Assembly (NCBI GenBank): GCA_021299375.1
Contig: JAJTGR010000019.1
Span: 1 to 64,000, forward strand
DNA from: Gemmatimonadota bacterium
Lineage (GTDB): Bacteria > Gemmatimonadota > Gemmatimonadetes > Gemmatimonadales > Gemmatimonadaceae
Direction of reading: 5' to 3'
DNA: 64,000 bases
The notes under the pieces are model-generated. The model was not told the origin of the DNA and did not search any database. It worked only from the letters and a program-made list of their open reading frames with translations. Shown here piece after piece: positions 29,026-38,120 of this stretch (its first letter is position 1; the number at the start of each line of letters is the position of its first letter). A program made the translations under genes and the position numbers.

Positions 29026-29031
29026 TAATGT
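29026..29031 (+). promoter_or_regulatory. -10 box of the ccm-hem run
   Basis: TAATGT ends 6 nt before the ccmA ATG. The complementary strand reads TACATT, so the same bases could also serve the divergent acs gene. No clear -35. Confidence 0.4.
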
Positions 29032-29037
29032 AGAGCG

Positions 29038-29817
29038 ATGCCGATCCCCACCGAAACCACCGCGACGGGTGTCGTGGCCGGTCCTGTCGCGCTGGCCACG
29101 GCGCCCGTGCTGGACGCCGACGGGCTGGTGCGGGCCTTTGGTGGCCGCAAGGCGGTGAATGGGGTGTCGCTGGTACTGGCCGAGGGTGATTGCCTGGCAC
29201 TGTTCGGTCCGAACGGGGCCGGCAAGACCACGCTGCTGCGCCTGCTCGGCGGGCTGCTCAAGCCCACCCGGGGGGTCACGCGGCTGCATGGCACGCCGCT
29301 GCCGGGGCCGGCGGAAACGCGGCGTCTGGTGGGGCTGATCAGCCATCACGCCATGCTGTACCCGGCGCTCACGGTGCGCGAAAACGTGCGTTTCGCCGCC
29401 GAGTGCCAGGGGGTGCCCGACGCCGATGCCGCGACGACCCGCGTGCTCGAGCGGCTGCGGGTGCGCGACCGCGAACACCTGGCGGTCCGCTTCCTGAGCC
29501 GCGGGCTGCAGCAGCGGGTGTCGATCGCGCGGGCGCTCGTGCACGGGCCGCGGCTGGTGCTGCTCGACGAACCCTACACGGGGCTCGACGAGGTGGGGGC
29601 GCTGGCCTTCACCGACGCGCTGCGCGACCTCAAGGCCGGGGGCGCCACGCTGGTGCTGGTGACACACAATCTGGTCGAAGGGCTCTCGCTGGCCACGCGG
29701 GCCGTGATCATGCGGGATGGGGCGTTCGTCCACGACGAACCGCTGGCCTCCGGTGGGTTCGACGTACCGATGTTCCAGGCACGCTACCGGGCCCTCGTGC
29801 ACGAGGGGCTGGCGTGA
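29038..29817 (+). CDS. ccmA: Heme-exporter ABC ATPase CcmA
   Basis: The 259-residue ABC ATPase has Walker [10 protein letters not shown], signature [16 protein letters not shown], Walker [13 protein letters not shown] and a switch His in LVTHN. CcmA drives the CcmAB(CD) machine that releases heme-loaded CcmE during system I cytochrome c maturation. Its stop overlaps the GTG start of ccmB. The N-terminus is about 20 residues longer than usual. No ccmE, ccmF, ccmG or ccmH lies in the window. Confidence 0.93.
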   Translation: MPIPTETTATGVVAGPVALATAPVLDADGLVRAFGGRKAVNGVSLVLAEGDCLALFGPNGAGKTTLLRLLGGLLKPTRGVTRLHGTPLPGPAETRRLVGLISHHAMLYPALTVRENVRFAAECQGVPDADAATTRVLERLRVRDREHLAVRFLSRGLQQRVSIARALVHGPRLVLLDEPYTGLDEVGALAFTDALRDLKAGGATLVLVTHNLVEGLSLATRAVIMRDGAFVHDEPLASGGFDVPMFQARYRALVHEGLA

Positions 29818-30515
29818 GCGGCACGCCCTACCGCCCCCCGTCGTTTCTCGGCGACGCCTGGCGCATTGCCCGAAAGGATCTGCTCATCGAGTTCCGCACC
29901 CGGAGCGCTTTCCTGGCGGCAACCGTGTTCGCGGTGCTGGCGGTGGTGATCTTCCGGTTCACCTGGGATCCGACGGCCATTCCCGCCATAGATCTCGCCC
30001 CCGGCGTGCTGTGGGTGATCTTCACCTTTTCGGGGTTGCTGGGGCTCAACCGGTCGTTCGGGCTGGAGCTGGCGGAGCGGGCGTACGACGGCCTGCTGGC
30101 GTCTCAGGTGTCGCGGGAGTCCATCTTCACGGGAAAGGTGCTCGCGAATCTGGCGTTCGTTGCTGGCGTACAGGCGTTGACGCTACCGGCGGTGGCGCTG
30201 TTCTTCGATCTTCCGGTGGGCGCGGCGTGGGGGACGCTGATCGGCATCGTCGTACTCGCCGCGCTCGGGCTGGCGGCGGTGGGTACACTGTTCGCGGCGA
30301 TCGCGGCGAACACGCGGCTGGCCGAATTGCTGCTCCCCATGATGACGCTGCCGTTCTTCGTGCCGCTGGTGATTCCGGCGGCGCAGGCGTCGGCGGTGGT
30401 GTTGCGCGGGCAGCCGGTGGGCGATGCGATGGCATGGCTCAAGGTGCTGCTGGCGTTTGATCTGGTCTTCGTGACGGCGTGCATCGTCGTCTTTCCGTAC
30501 ACGATCGAGGAGTAG
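29814..30515 (+). CDS. ccmB: Heme-exporter ABC permease CcmB
   Basis: The 233-residue protein has six TM helices and the CcmB pattern: [14 protein letters not shown] at the N-terminus, then [20 protein letters not shown] and [19 protein letters not shown]. The GTG start overlaps the ccmA stop (GTGA). It is the membrane partner of CcmA. Confidence 0.93.
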   Translation: MSGTPYRPPSFLGDAWRIARKDLLIEFRTRSAFLAATVFAVLAVVIFRFTWDPTAIPAIDLAPGVLWVIFTFSGLLGLNRSFGLELAERAYDGLLASQVSRESIFTGKVLANLAFVAGVQALTLPAVALFFDLPVGAAWGTLIGIVVLAALGLAAVGTLFAAIAANTRLAELLLPMMTLPFFVPLVIPAAQASAVVLRGQPVGDAMAWLKVLLAFDLVFVTACIVVFPYTIEE

Positions 30516-30520
30516 GACGT

Positions 30521-31237
30521 ATGGCGTCGGTGTCGAGCACGGCCACGGCCCCCGGGGGGCTTCCCGCGGTGCGGGCGTTCGACGGGTTTCTCGCGGTGTC
30601 GCTGGTGGCCGTGGTGGCGGCGTGCGTGCGGGCCATCTGGTTCACGCCGGTTGATGCCATGCTGGGCGCGGCACAGAAGATCTTCTACGTGCATGTCCCG
30701 GCGGCCATCGCGGGGCTGTACCTCGCCTGCGGACTGCTCGCGATTGCCAGTATCGGCTACCTCTGGATCAAGGACGAACGGCTCGACCGGCTGGCAGAGG
30801 CGAGCGCCGAGGTGGGGCTGCTGTTCATGGGCATCGTGCTGGTGACGGGGCCCATCTGGGCGCGCACCAGCTGGGGCACCTGGTGGGTCTGGGAGGCGCG
30901 CATCACGAGCACGCTGTTCCTGTGGCTGCTGGTACTGGGCTACCTGGTGCTGCGTGGTGCCGTGGAAACGCCGGAGAATCGCGCTCGGCTATCGGCGGTC
31001 ATGGGCTCGCTGGCGGCGTTGCTGGTGCCGTTCATCCATCTCACGGTGAAGCTGTTCCGTGGCATGCATCCGCAGCCGGTGGTGATCAAGCCGGAGAAGC
31101 CCTCCATGCCCGGAGAAATGCTCTCCACGTTCGGACTGGCGACGGTGGCGTTCCTCCTGCTGTTCTTTGCGCTGCTCCGGCTGCGGTACCGCTGGGCCGG
31201 CATGCGTGACGCCCGCGCGGCCATGGAGGCGGCGTGA
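30521..31237 (+). CDS. ccmC: Heme-handling membrane protein CcmC
   Basis: The 238-residue protein has six TM helices and the Trp-rich heme-binding motif WGTWWVWEAR (residues about 120-130). Flanking His are in IFYVHVPAA and PFIHLTVKLFRGMHPQP. CcmC presents heme to the chaperone CcmE in the periplasm. The ATG is 5 nt after ccmB, and its end overlaps the next gene. Confidence 0.94.
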   Translation: MASVSSTATAPGGLPAVRAFDGFLAVSLVAVVAACVRAIWFTPVDAMLGAAQKIFYVHVPAAIAGLYLACGLLAIASIGYLWIKDERLDRLAEASAEVGLLFMGIVLVTGPIWARTSWGTWWVWEARITSTLFLWLLVLGYLVLRGAVETPENRARLSAVMGSLAALLVPFIHLTVKLFRGMHPQPVVIKPEKPSMPGEMLSTFGLATVAFLLLFFALLRLRYRWAGMRDARAAMEAA

Positions 31238-31419
31238 GCGCAACGGGGCTGTTACTGCTGTCTGCCGTGCAGGACACGGTGGCGTACGTGGCCAGGCCAA
31301 GCGGTCCGCCGGCCAGTGAGGGCTACATGTGGGCGGGATATCTCGTGGCGCTGGGGTGCTACGCGGGGTACATCGTGCTGATGGCCCGGCGTATCGCGCG
31401 AACGAAGCGCGGGCGCTGA
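31234..31419 (+). CDS. CcmD-like small membrane protein
   Basis: The 61 residues have one TM helix (YMWAGYLVALGCYAGYIVLM) followed by a basic cytoplasmic tail (ARRIARTKRGR), the architecture of CcmD, which helps release holo-CcmE. Position directly after ccmC with a GTGA overlap supports this, although sequence identity cannot be judged for so short a protein. Confidence 0.7.
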   Translation: MSATGLLLLSAVQDTVAYVARPSGPPASEGYMWAGYLVALGCYAGYIVLMARRIARTKRGR

Positions 31420-31444
31420 GCCCCCGGTCCCTCCAGGGTTGCCG

Positions 31445-32269
31445 ATGCAGGGGAACACGTTGCCTGCGTATCTCGCGGGGCTCCGCATTGCCGTCACGCG
31501 GGCCGGTGAGCGGGGGACGCCGCTGGCCGACGCGCTGCGTCGCGTTGGGGCCACCGTGCACGAGATTCCGCTCACGCGCATCGAGACCCTCGAGTTGGCG
31601 CCCTTGCGTGCGGCGGTGGCCCGCCTCGCCGACTACGACTGGATTCTGCTCACGAGCGTGAACGCGGTGGAGCATCTGGCCCGCGTGGTTGCCGAACACG
31701 GGGCACGGGCGGCCATGGCCACCCGCCGGCTGGCGGTGGTGGGGACAGCCACGGCGGCGGCCTGTGACGCCCACGGTTGGCGGGCGCCCACGGTGCAGCC
31801 CGACAAGGCGCAGGCCGAAGGGATGCTCGATGTGATGGCGGCGCGTTCGGATATCGACGGGGCGCGCATGCTGTACCCGGCTGCAGCCGGCGCTCGCGAC
31901 GTGCTTCCCGAGGGGCTGCGTGCGCTGGGGGCCGCCATCGATGTGGTGCCGGTCTACCGCAGCGCCCCTGATCCCGAAGGGCAGGCGCGCCTTCGGGCGC
32001 TGGCCGCGTCGGGAGAGCTGGACCTGGTGACGGTGGCCGCGCCGAGCGCCGTCGATTCGCTGCTCGAGGCCCTGCCGCCGGAGTACGCTGGCCGGCTGCC
32101 GGTAGCGTGCATTGGTCCGGTGACGGCGCGGGCGGCGCGAGTGGCGGGGTTCCCGGTCAAGCTGGAGAGCACCGCCGCCACCATGGAAGGGTGGGTCAAG
32201 GCAATCGTGGCGGCGTACGCACCGCCGGGTGGCGCGCCCCCCGTCACGGTCGCGCCGCCCAGCGCTTAA
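31445..32269 (+). CDS. hemD: Uroporphyrinogen-III synthase
   Basis: HemD cyclises and inverts ring D of hydroxymethylbilane. The 274-residue product has two Rossmann-like lobes, with family features IAVTRAGERGTPLADALRR, LLTSVNAVEHL, LAVVGTATAAACDAHGW and VTVAAPSAVDSLLEAL ... IGPVTARAAR. HemD is poorly conserved, but placement directly before hemC and hemB makes the call firm. ATG 31445 is used; a TTG two codons upstream is possible. Confidence 0.92.
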   Translation: MQGNTLPAYLAGLRIAVTRAGERGTPLADALRRVGATVHEIPLTRIETLELAPLRAAVARLADYDWILLTSVNAVEHLARVVAEHGARAAMATRRLAVVGTATAAACDAHGWRAPTVQPDKAQAEGMLDVMAARSDIDGARMLYPAAAGARDVLPEGLRALGAAIDVVPVYRSAPDPEGQARLRALAASGELDLVTVAAPSAVDSLLEALPPEYAGRLPVACIGPVTARAARVAGFPVKLESTAATMEGWVKAIVAAYAPPGGAPPVTVAPPSA

Positions 32270-32272
32270 GTT
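32267..32272 (+). promoter_or_regulatory. Possible internal leaderless -10 before hemC
   Basis: TAAGTT overlaps the hemD stop and ends 6 nt before the hemC ATG, the same geometry seen at other unit starts. It may allow separate hemCB transcription. Confidence 0.3.
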
Positions 32273-32278
32273 GGGCGG

Positions 32279-33265
32279 ATGTCTGCTACTGTCCGCATCG
32301 GAACGCGCAGCTCCGAACTGGCGCTCTTTCAGGCCCGCCAGGTGGCTGCCCTGCTCGCCGAGTATGGCGTCGCCAGTGAACTGGTCACGTACACGACCAT
32401 CGGCGACCGCATCCTCGACAAGCCGCTGGCCGCCATCGGGGAGAAGGGGCTCTTCACCGCCGAGTTGGAGGCCGACCTGCTGGCTGGCCGCACCGATTGT
32501 GCGGTCCATTCGCTCAAGGACCTCCCCACCGCCGATCCAGCGGGGCTGATCGTGGTCGCGCTGCTCGAGCGCGAGGATCCGCGCGATGCGTTCGTGACGC
32601 GGCCGGGGATCACGGCCACGCGGCTCGCCGAATTGCCGGATGGCGCGAAAGTCGGCACCAGCTCACTGCGTCGCCGGGCCCAGCTGCGGGCGCTGCGCCC
32701 CGACCTCGAAGTCTGCGAACTGCGCGGCAACGTGGGCACCCGCCTGCGCAAGATCGACGAGGGACAGGTGGACGCCGCGCTGCTGGCGGCAGCCGGCCTG
32801 CGCCGCCTTGGGCTTGGCCATCGCATCGTGTCGCTGCTCGATGCGCCCGACTGGCTTGGCGCGCCGGGGCAGGGAGCCATCGCCGTGCAGGCGCGCGCGC
32901 ACGACGAGGCCATGCTCGCCATTCTGCGGCAGCTCGATCATGCCCCCACGCGGCGCAGCGTGACCGCCGAGCGCGCGCTGCTCGCCACGCTCGAGGGCGG
33001 GTGCCAGGTGCCGATCGGCGCCGCCACGCTCGATGAGCCGGAATACGGGCTCATGCTGCACGGGCTCGTGGCCAGCGTGGATGGCTCGAGCGTGGTGCGC
33101 GGCGGCCTGCCCATCGACGTGAACGATCCGGCGGCCAGCGGCCGCGAACTCGCGCGGCAGCTGCACGCGGCTGGCGGCGCGGGCATTCTCGAGGCGCTGC
33201 GGGCCGCGCCGCCGCATCCGGCGCGCGCGGCGCGTGTCGAGTCCCAACCGGAGATCTCCCAGTGA
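32279..33265 (+). CDS. hemC: Porphobilinogen deaminase (hydroxymethylbilane synthase)
   Basis: Polymerises four porphobilinogens. The 328-residue product has [19 protein letters not shown] at the N-terminus, KDLPT with the catalytic-site Asp nearby, the arginine-rich cofactor loop [13 protein letters not shown], and C242 in [11 protein letters not shown], which carries the dipyrromethane cofactor. The end overlaps the hemB GTG start by 4 nt. Confidence 0.97.
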   Translation: MSATVRIGTRSSELALFQARQVAALLAEYGVASELVTYTTIGDRILDKPLAAIGEKGLFTAELEADLLAGRTDCAVHSLKDLPTADPAGLIVVALLEREDPRDAFVTRPGITATRLAELPDGAKVGTSSLRRRAQLRALRPDLEVCELRGNVGTRLRKIDEGQVDAALLAAAGLRRLGLGHRIVSLLDAPDWLGAPGQGAIAVQARAHDEAMLAILRQLDHAPTRRSVTAERALLATLEGGCQVPIGAATLDEPEYGLMLHGLVASVDGSSVVRGGLPIDVNDPAASGRELARQLHAAGGAGILEALRAAPPHPARAARVESQPEISQ

Positions 33266-34296
33266 GCGACGGCAGCTTCAGCGTGGAGGCGTTCGATCCC
33301 ACCGACTTCGGCATGACACGCCCCAATCCGGTGCGCCCGCGTCGCCTGCGCCGCACGGAGGCCATTCGCCGTATCGTGCGCGAGACCCGGCTCGACCCCG
33401 CGCAGCTCATCTGGCCGCTGTTCGTGCGGTCGGGGCAAGGCCTCCGTACCCCCATTGGCAGCATGCCGGGTGTCTACCAGACGTCGGTCGACGAGTTGAT
33501 CGAGGACGCGCGGAAGGCCGCGGATGCCGGCATTGCGGGGATCCTGCTCTTCGGAATCCCCGACAGCAAGGACGCGGTGGGCTCGTCGGCGTGGGATCCG
33601 CACGGCCCGGTGCCGGAGGCGGTGCGTGCCGTGAAGCAGGCGTTCCCCCAACTCCTCGTCATCACCGACGTGTGCATGTGCGAGTACACCGACCACGGGC
33701 ACTGCGGGGTGCTCACCAGCCAGGGCGACGTGGACAACGACGCCACGCTGGTGCTGCTGGCGCGCGAAGCACTGGCGCACGCCGAGGCAGGTGCCGATAT
33801 CATCGCACCGAGCGACATGATGGATCATCGCATCGGGCACCTGCGCGAGGCACTCGACGACGACGGCTACTCCCACGTGCCGATCATGAGCTACGCCGCC
33901 AAGTATGCGTCGGCGTTCTATGGTCCGTTCCGGGAGGCGGCAGAGAGTACGCCAGCGTTCGGCGATCGACGCAGCTACCAGATGGACCCGGCCAATGCCC
34001 GCGAAGCGCTGCGTGAGGTGCGGCTCGATGTGCAGGAAGGCGCCGACATCCTCATGGTAAAGCCGGCCGGTGCCTATCTCGACATCATTGCGGCCGTGAA
34101 GCAGGACACCGGGTTGCCGCTTGCGGCGTACCAGGTGAGCGGCGAGTACTCGATGATCAAGGCGGCGGCCGAACGGGGCTGGCTGGACGGTGAGCGGGCC
34201 ATGATGGAGTCGCTGGTGGCCATTGCCCGCGCCGGCGCCGACCTCATCATCACCTACTTCGCGATCGACGCGGCCGCACTCCTGCGGGTACGCTGA
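33262..34296 (+). CDS. hemB: Delta-aminolevulinic acid dehydratase (porphobilinogen synthase)
   Basis: Condenses two aminolevulinates to porphobilinogen. The 344-residue TIM barrel has the zinc-type metal site [13 protein letters not shown] (three Cys), Schiff-base lysines K214 ([14 protein letters not shown]) and K267 ([10 protein letters not shown]), and [12 protein letters not shown]. The cysteines mark a Zn-dependent rather than Mg-dependent enzyme. GTG start, coupled to hemC. Confidence 0.97.
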   Translation: MSDGSFSVEAFDPTDFGMTRPNPVRPRRLRRTEAIRRIVRETRLDPAQLIWPLFVRSGQGLRTPIGSMPGVYQTSVDELIEDARKAADAGIAGILLFGIPDSKDAVGSSAWDPHGPVPEAVRAVKQAFPQLLVITDVCMCEYTDHGHCGVLTSQGDVDNDATLVLLAREALAHAEAGADIIAPSDMMDHRIGHLREALDDDGYSHVPIMSYAAKYASAFYGPFREAAESTPAFGDRRSYQMDPANAREALREVRLDVQEGADILMVKPAGAYLDIIAAVKQDTGLPLAAYQVSGEYSMIKAAAERGWLDGERAMMESLVAIARAGADLIITYFAIDAAALLRVR

Positions 34297-34321
34297 GTCC
34301 GATTTCCTTCAACTCCTGCCC

Positions 34322-34864
34322 ATGGCTCGGCACAATCCCTGGCGTGACCTGCCCCCCGGTCCGCATCCCCCGGAACTGGTGACGGCGATCATCGAGATCC
34401 CGGCCGGTTCGCGCAACAAGTACGAGCTCGACAAGGAGACGGGACACTTCAAGCTCGACCGCGTGCTGTACTCGGCCGTGCATTACCCCGGTGACTACGG
34501 GTTCATCCCCCGGACCCTGCACGAGGACAACGACCCGCTCGACATCCTCGTGCGCATCAACGAACCGACGTTCCCCGGGTGCCAGATCACCTGCCGCCCG
34601 ATCGGGGTGCTCCGCATGCTCGACCGCGGCGAGCCTGATGAAAAGATCCTCGCCGTACCCAGCGACGATCCGTATCACCAGGACATCTTCGACATTGCCG
34701 ACATGCCCGCGCACTATCTGCGCGAGATCGAGCACTTCTTCGGGATCTACAAGGACCTCGAGGGCAAGCGTGTCGAAATTCAGGGGTGGGAGAAGAGCGA
34801 GCGGGCGGTGGAGATCATCCGGCGGAGCATCGACCGGTACACGGCGACCTACGGCTCCGCCTGA
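34322..34864 (+). CDS. ppa: Inorganic pyrophosphatase (soluble, family I)
   Basis: Hydrolyses pyrophosphate. The 180-residue product has EIPAGSRNKYELDKETG, VHYPGDYGFIPRT and the metal-binding DNDPLDILV (the family D-x-D-P-x-D motif), then EKILAVP. The ATG at 34322 gives the standard length. It closes the plus-strand run and faces fabF across a repeat-rich gap. Confidence 0.96.
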   Translation: MARHNPWRDLPPGPHPPELVTAIIEIPAGSRNKYELDKETGHFKLDRVLYSAVHYPGDYGFIPRTLHEDNDPLDILVRINEPTFPGCQITCRPIGVLRMLDRGEPDEKILAVPSDDPYHQDIFDIADMPAHYLREIEHFFGIYKDLEGKRVEIQGWEKSERAVEIIRRSIDRYTATYGSA

Positions 34865-35145
34865 CAGCGGCATGGGATATCGAGGACCGTGTTATCGAGG
34901 ACTGTGGTGTTGATAACACCGGCACCGATAACAGCGGCACCGATAACAGCGGCACCGATAACGGCGGCACCGATAACAGCGGCACCGATAACGGCGTCAT
35001 GGAGACGACGTGATCGGGGCGTGCGGGGGGCGCCCCGCCGTCCTGATCACGCCGTCCTGATCACGCCGTCCTCATGACGCCGTTGTCGGTGCCGTCGTTC
35101 TGTCTCGCGTCCGAGCGCTGACCCGTCGTCTCGCGCGCGGCTCGC
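34865..35145. repeat. Minisatellite and nested inverted repeats between convergent genes
   Basis: About six copies of a 15-bp unit (GATAACAGCGGCACC and variants) occupy about 34912-34995. Three copies of a CGTCCTGATCACGC-type 14-bp unit lie near 35038-35080. GTGTTATC (34889-34896) pairs with GATAACAC (34912-34919). The last 15-bp units with CGGCGTCATG (about 34977-35001) pair with CATGACGCCGTTGTCGGTGCCG (about 35074-35095). Between them GGGGCG pairs with CGCCCC. The structure could stop transcription from both sides. The plus strand can be read as a TDNSG-repeat peptide, but I see no start or function for it. Confidence 0.75.
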
Positions 35146-36390
35146 TCAGGGTCGACGAAGCACCAGCGCCGCGTTGATGCCTCCAAACCCGAACGAGTTC
35201 GAGAGCACGACCTCCGGCGCCAGCGCGCGCCCCGTTCGTGGCGTGTAATCCAGGTCGCACGCCGGATCCGGCGTGTCGAGATTGAGCGTCGGGGGGATCC
35301 AGCCGCGCGCGATGGCGAGGGCACTGATGGCCGCCTCGAAGGCCCCCGAGGCCCCGAGGGCGTGGCCGTAGTAGCCCTTGGTGCTGGAGAGCGGCACCCG
35401 GTATGCGTGCGCGCCGAACACCTGCTTGATGGCGAGCGTTTCGGTGGGGTCGTTGAGCGGGGTGCTGCTGCCATGGGCATTGATGTACGCCACCTGCTGC
35501 GGTTCCACGCCTGCATCGTGCAGCGCGAGGCGCATGCAGCGTGCGGCCTGCGCGCCATCGGGGAGCGGCGCCGTCATGTGGTGCGCGTCGTTGGTGGTAC
35601 CGTAGCCGGCCAGCTCCGCGTAGATGCGCGCACCACGCGCCGTGGCGTGCTCCCAGGACTCCAGCAGCAGCACCGCCGCTCCCTCGCCCATGACAAAGCC
35701 ATCGCGATCCCGGTCGAATGGACGCGAGGCGCGCGATGGGTCGTCGTTGCGGGTGCTCATGGCGCGGATGAGCGCAAAGGCGCCAAAGCAGAGCGTCGCC
35801 AGCGGCGCTTCCGAGCCGCCGGCGAGCATCACGTCGGCGTAGCCGTCACGGATCTGCCGGAATGCCTCGCCAATGGCCATCGACCCGGACGCACAGCTCA
35901 TGGCATTGGTGCTGTTGGGGCCAGACACACCGAACTCGATGGCGATGTTGCAGCTTGCCGATCCCCCGAAGACCGCCAGCGCGAGTGTCGCATCGACATC
36001 GCGCAAGCCGCCGCGCAGGAAGCGCGCCGCCTGCTCCTCGGCATAGCCCACACCGCCAAGCGCCGTGCCCATCATGGCCCCCACCCGCTCGCGGTTCTCC
36101 AGCGCGAGGTCGAGCGCCCCATCCTCCAGCGCGAGGTGCGCGCTGGCCACGGCAAACTGGCTGAACCGGTCGAGCCGTTTCACGCGCCGGGCGTCGATCC
36201 ACCGCGTCGGATCGAAGTCCTCGATCTGGGCGGCGCATTGCGAACGAAAGATGGACGCATCGAAGCGAGTCGCGGGGACCACCGCCGACCGCTCGGCGCG
36301 CAACCCGGCCCACATGTCGTCCACCCCGGTGCCGATCGGCGTGACACAGCCGATGCCGGTGACCGCCACCCGCCGGCGCATGGTATTCAT
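35146..36390 (-). CDS. fabF: Beta-ketoacyl-ACP synthase II-like condensing enzyme
   Basis: The 414-residue thiolase-fold KAS has the full catalytic set: C166 (SCASGS), H306 (NAHGSST), K338 and H343 ([14 protein letters not shown]). The Cys context is SCASG where FabF has TACATG, and no chain-length-factor or ACP gene accompanies it. It closes a five-gene operon with cyclase, methyltransferase and flavin enzymes, so a role in a dedicated polyketide-like or fatty-acid-derived product is more likely than housekeeping. Its ATG overlaps the stop of the SRPBCC gene (ATGA). Confidence 0.92.
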   Translation of the reverse strand: MNTMRRRVAVTGIGCVTPIGTGVDDMWAGLRAERSAVVPATRFDASIFRSQCAAQIEDFDPTRWIDARRVKRLDRFSQFAVASAHLALEDGALDLALENRERVGAMMGTALGGVGYAEEQAARFLRGGLRDVDATLALAVFGGSASCNIAIEFGVSGPNSTNAMSCASGSMAIGEAFRQIRDGYADVMLAGGSEAPLATLCFGAFALIRAMSTRNDDPSRASRPFDRDRDGFVMGEGAAVLLLESWEHATARGARIYAELAGYGTTNDAHHMTAPLPDGAQAARCMRLALHDAGVEPQQVAYINAHGSSTPLNDPTETLAIKQVFGAHAYRVPLSSTKGYYGHALGASGAFEAAISALAIARGWIPPTLNLDTPDPACDLDYTPRTGRALAPEVVLSNSFGFGGINAALVLRRP

Positions 36391-36923
36391 GCGTCACGCT
36401 CCGCAACACGGGCGAGGCCGGCCAGCGTGCGTGACGCGATGCCGTGCACGAACACGGGCGCGATCACCTGCGTGGCGGCGAAGGCGGAGATCAGCGGCCA
36501 CCCCGGTCCGTCCCACGCGTGCACGATGCGGGTGAGCGTCCCGCCCTCGACGGGGCGGAAGCTCCACTCCACATCCATGCGCGTGGTCACACCTCCGATG
36601 TGCCGGAAGCGCACCCAGGGCACGTCGGTATTGACCGCCATCTCCGAGAGCCACCAGGTGGGCCAGTTGAAGGGGCCGAAGGGACGGTTGGCCGACATCT
36701 CCACGATGCCGCCACCGTCTTGGCGCCGCTCCCGGACGCGCACGAAGCGATAGTGCGCCAGGTACGCGGGCCAGTGCTCGACGGCGGCCGCGATCTCGAA
36801 GATGCGCTGCAGCGGCGCCCGCACGACCTGTTCGTCGACGGTGGTGACGAGACGGTCCGCCGGCGGCGGCCCCAGCACGAAGGGAGTGGTCATCGGAAGG
36901 GTGAAGGAAGTCGGTTGGGACAT
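36387..36923 (-). CDS. SRPBCC (START-like) protein, polyketide cyclase family
   Basis: The 178 residues match the polyketide cyclase/dehydrase SRPBCC pattern: [39 protein letters not shown], central strands ([20 protein letters not shown]) and an amphipathic C-terminal helix ([18 protein letters not shown]). The fold holds hydrophobic ligands and in type II polyketide paths shapes or cyclises the poly-ketone chain. ATG 36923 (MSQPTSF) is used. It overlaps fabF by 4 nt and is 1 nt from the methyltransferase gene. Confidence 0.8.
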   Translation of the reverse strand: MSQPTSFTLPMTTPFVLGPPPADRLVTTVDEQVVRAPLQRIFEIAAAVEHWPAYLAHYRFVRVRERRQDGGGIVEMSANRPFGPFNWPTWWLSEMAVNTDVPWVRFRHIGGVTTRMDVEWSFRPVEGGTLTRIVHAWDGPGWPLISAFAATQVIAPVFVHGIASRTLAGLARVAERDA

Positions 36924-36924
36924 G

Positions 36925-37620
36925 TCAGCGCGGCGACCACGTCGCCGAAAGGCGGAAGCCGAGGCCCGTGGTGATGGTCGGGGCGTGGCCCGTGGCGCGC
37001 ACCACGAGGGAACGGAGTTCGTCGGGCGTGTAGCCCCGCAGGACCGACACCACGCCGTCATGACGGCTCACGGGGTGAAAGCCCAGGACCCACGAGGCTC
37101 CCCACAAGCCGGCTGCCGCGAGCCAGCTGCGGCGCAGGTCCCCAACGATCACCCGCTGCCGCGCGACCCGCGTGCACTCCTGCAGCAGGCGATCGGCGTC
37201 TGGACCATCGAAGTGATGCAGCACCTGCGAACAGGTCACGATGTCGATGCTGTGGTCGGCGAACGGCAGGGCCAGTGCGTCGCCGGCGAGCGCCGCGGTG
37301 CACCGTGTTCGCGCGGCGTGAGCCAGGCGCGGGACGCGTTCGAGGCCGATCGTCCACAATGCGATGCCGGCGCGCGCGGCACACGCACGGGCGGCCGCCG
37401 GGATGTCGCCAAGGCCGGTACCGACATCGAGCAGCGTCAGGCTGCCTGCGGGGCGGACGGTGGGCTCGAGGAGCGACTCGACGGCCCGCAGCACCGCCCG
37501 ACGCCCGCCAAAGCACCGGTTGGCCAGCGCCACGTCGCGCAACGAGCGGAGCGCCAGCGCCGGATCGGCACGCGGGTCGTCCAGGATCTCGATGCCGCGC
37601 CGACGCGCCGGGGTCAGCAT
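36925..37620 (-). CDS. Class I SAM-dependent methyltransferase
   Basis: The 231-residue product has motif I LLDVGTGLGDIP, post-I acidic region, motif II ALPFADHSIDIVTCSQVLHH and motif III-like RVIVGDLRRS. The N-terminal helix region (RRRGIEILDDPRADPALALR) and C-terminal lid resemble small-molecule O- or C-methyltransferases of biosynthetic clusters. The start ATG at 37620 is 7 nt downstream of the flavin reductase gene in transcription order. Substrate unknown. Confidence 0.85.
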   Translation of the reverse strand: MLTPARRRGIEILDDPRADPALALRSLRDVALANRCFGGRRAVLRAVESLLEPTVRPAGSLTLLDVGTGLGDIPAAARACAARAGIALWTIGLERVPRLAHAARTRCTAALAGDALALPFADHSIDIVTCSQVLHHFDGPDADRLLQECTRVARQRVIVGDLRRSWLAAAGLWGASWVLGFHPVSRHDGVVSVLRGYTPDELRSLVVRATGHAPTITTGLGFRLSATWSPR

Positions 37621-37627
37621 GCGCCGG

Positions 37628-38101
37628 TCAGCGCTCGAGCGTGGCGTAGCCACCGCGATAGTACAACAGCGGCTTCCCCTCGCTGGCGCCTGCCTGTTCC
37701 ACCTGACCCACCAGGATGACGTGGTCACCTGCCGGGTGGCGGGCAACGAGGCGGCACTGCATCCAGGCCAGCACTTCCTCGAGCACCGGGTCGCCCAGCT
37801 CGCCGTCGTGGTACCCGATACCGGCGAAGCGGTCGTCGACCTTGCCGGCGAAGCGCCGCGAGACGGCCTCCTGTCCGGCGCTCAGGATGTTCACGGCGAA
37901 CGACGCAGTGCGCGCCATGAGCGGCGCCATCGTGGCGTCGTTCGCGATGCATGCCAGAATGAGCGGCGGGTCGAGGCTGAGTGACGAGAAGGCGCTCACC
38001 GTCATGCCGTGCGGCGTGCCCTGTTCATCGCGGGCGGTAATGACGGTGATGCCGCTGGCGAAACGCCCGAGCATGGCGCGGAAGAGGTCGTGGTCGATCA
38101 T
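37628..38101 (-). CDS. Flavin reductase-like (FMN-binding split barrel) protein
   Basis: The 157-residue product has the flavin reductase domain: FRAMLGRFASGITVITARDE, GMTVSAFSSLSLDPPLILAC (flavin-binding core), SFAVNILSAGQEAVSRRFAG and CRLVARHPAGDHVILVGQVE. Such proteins supply FMNH2 or FADH2 to a partner monooxygenase or halogenase; the flavoenzyme encoded 19 nt upstream is the natural partner. ATG 38101 (MIDHDLF). Confidence 0.88.
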   Translation of the reverse strand: MIDHDLFRAMLGRFASGITVITARDEQGTPHGMTVSAFSSLSLDPPLILACIANDATMAPLMARTASFAVNILSAGQEAVSRRFAGKVDDRFAGIGYHDGELGDPVLEEVLAWMQCRLVARHPAGDHVILVGQVEQAGASEGKPLLYYRGGYATLER

Positions 38102-38120
38102 GTGAGGCAGTGGAAAGACA

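Noticed and set aside
34786-35013. A TDNSG-repeat peptide read through the 15-bp minisatellite
   Set aside because: The frame starts inside ppa in another phase, has no start signal of its own, and is explained by a repeat length divisible by three.
36387-36923. Calling the SRPBCC gene a dedicated aromatase
   Set aside because: SRPBCC proteins are too diverse, and without a chain-length factor or ACP the specific function is not supported.
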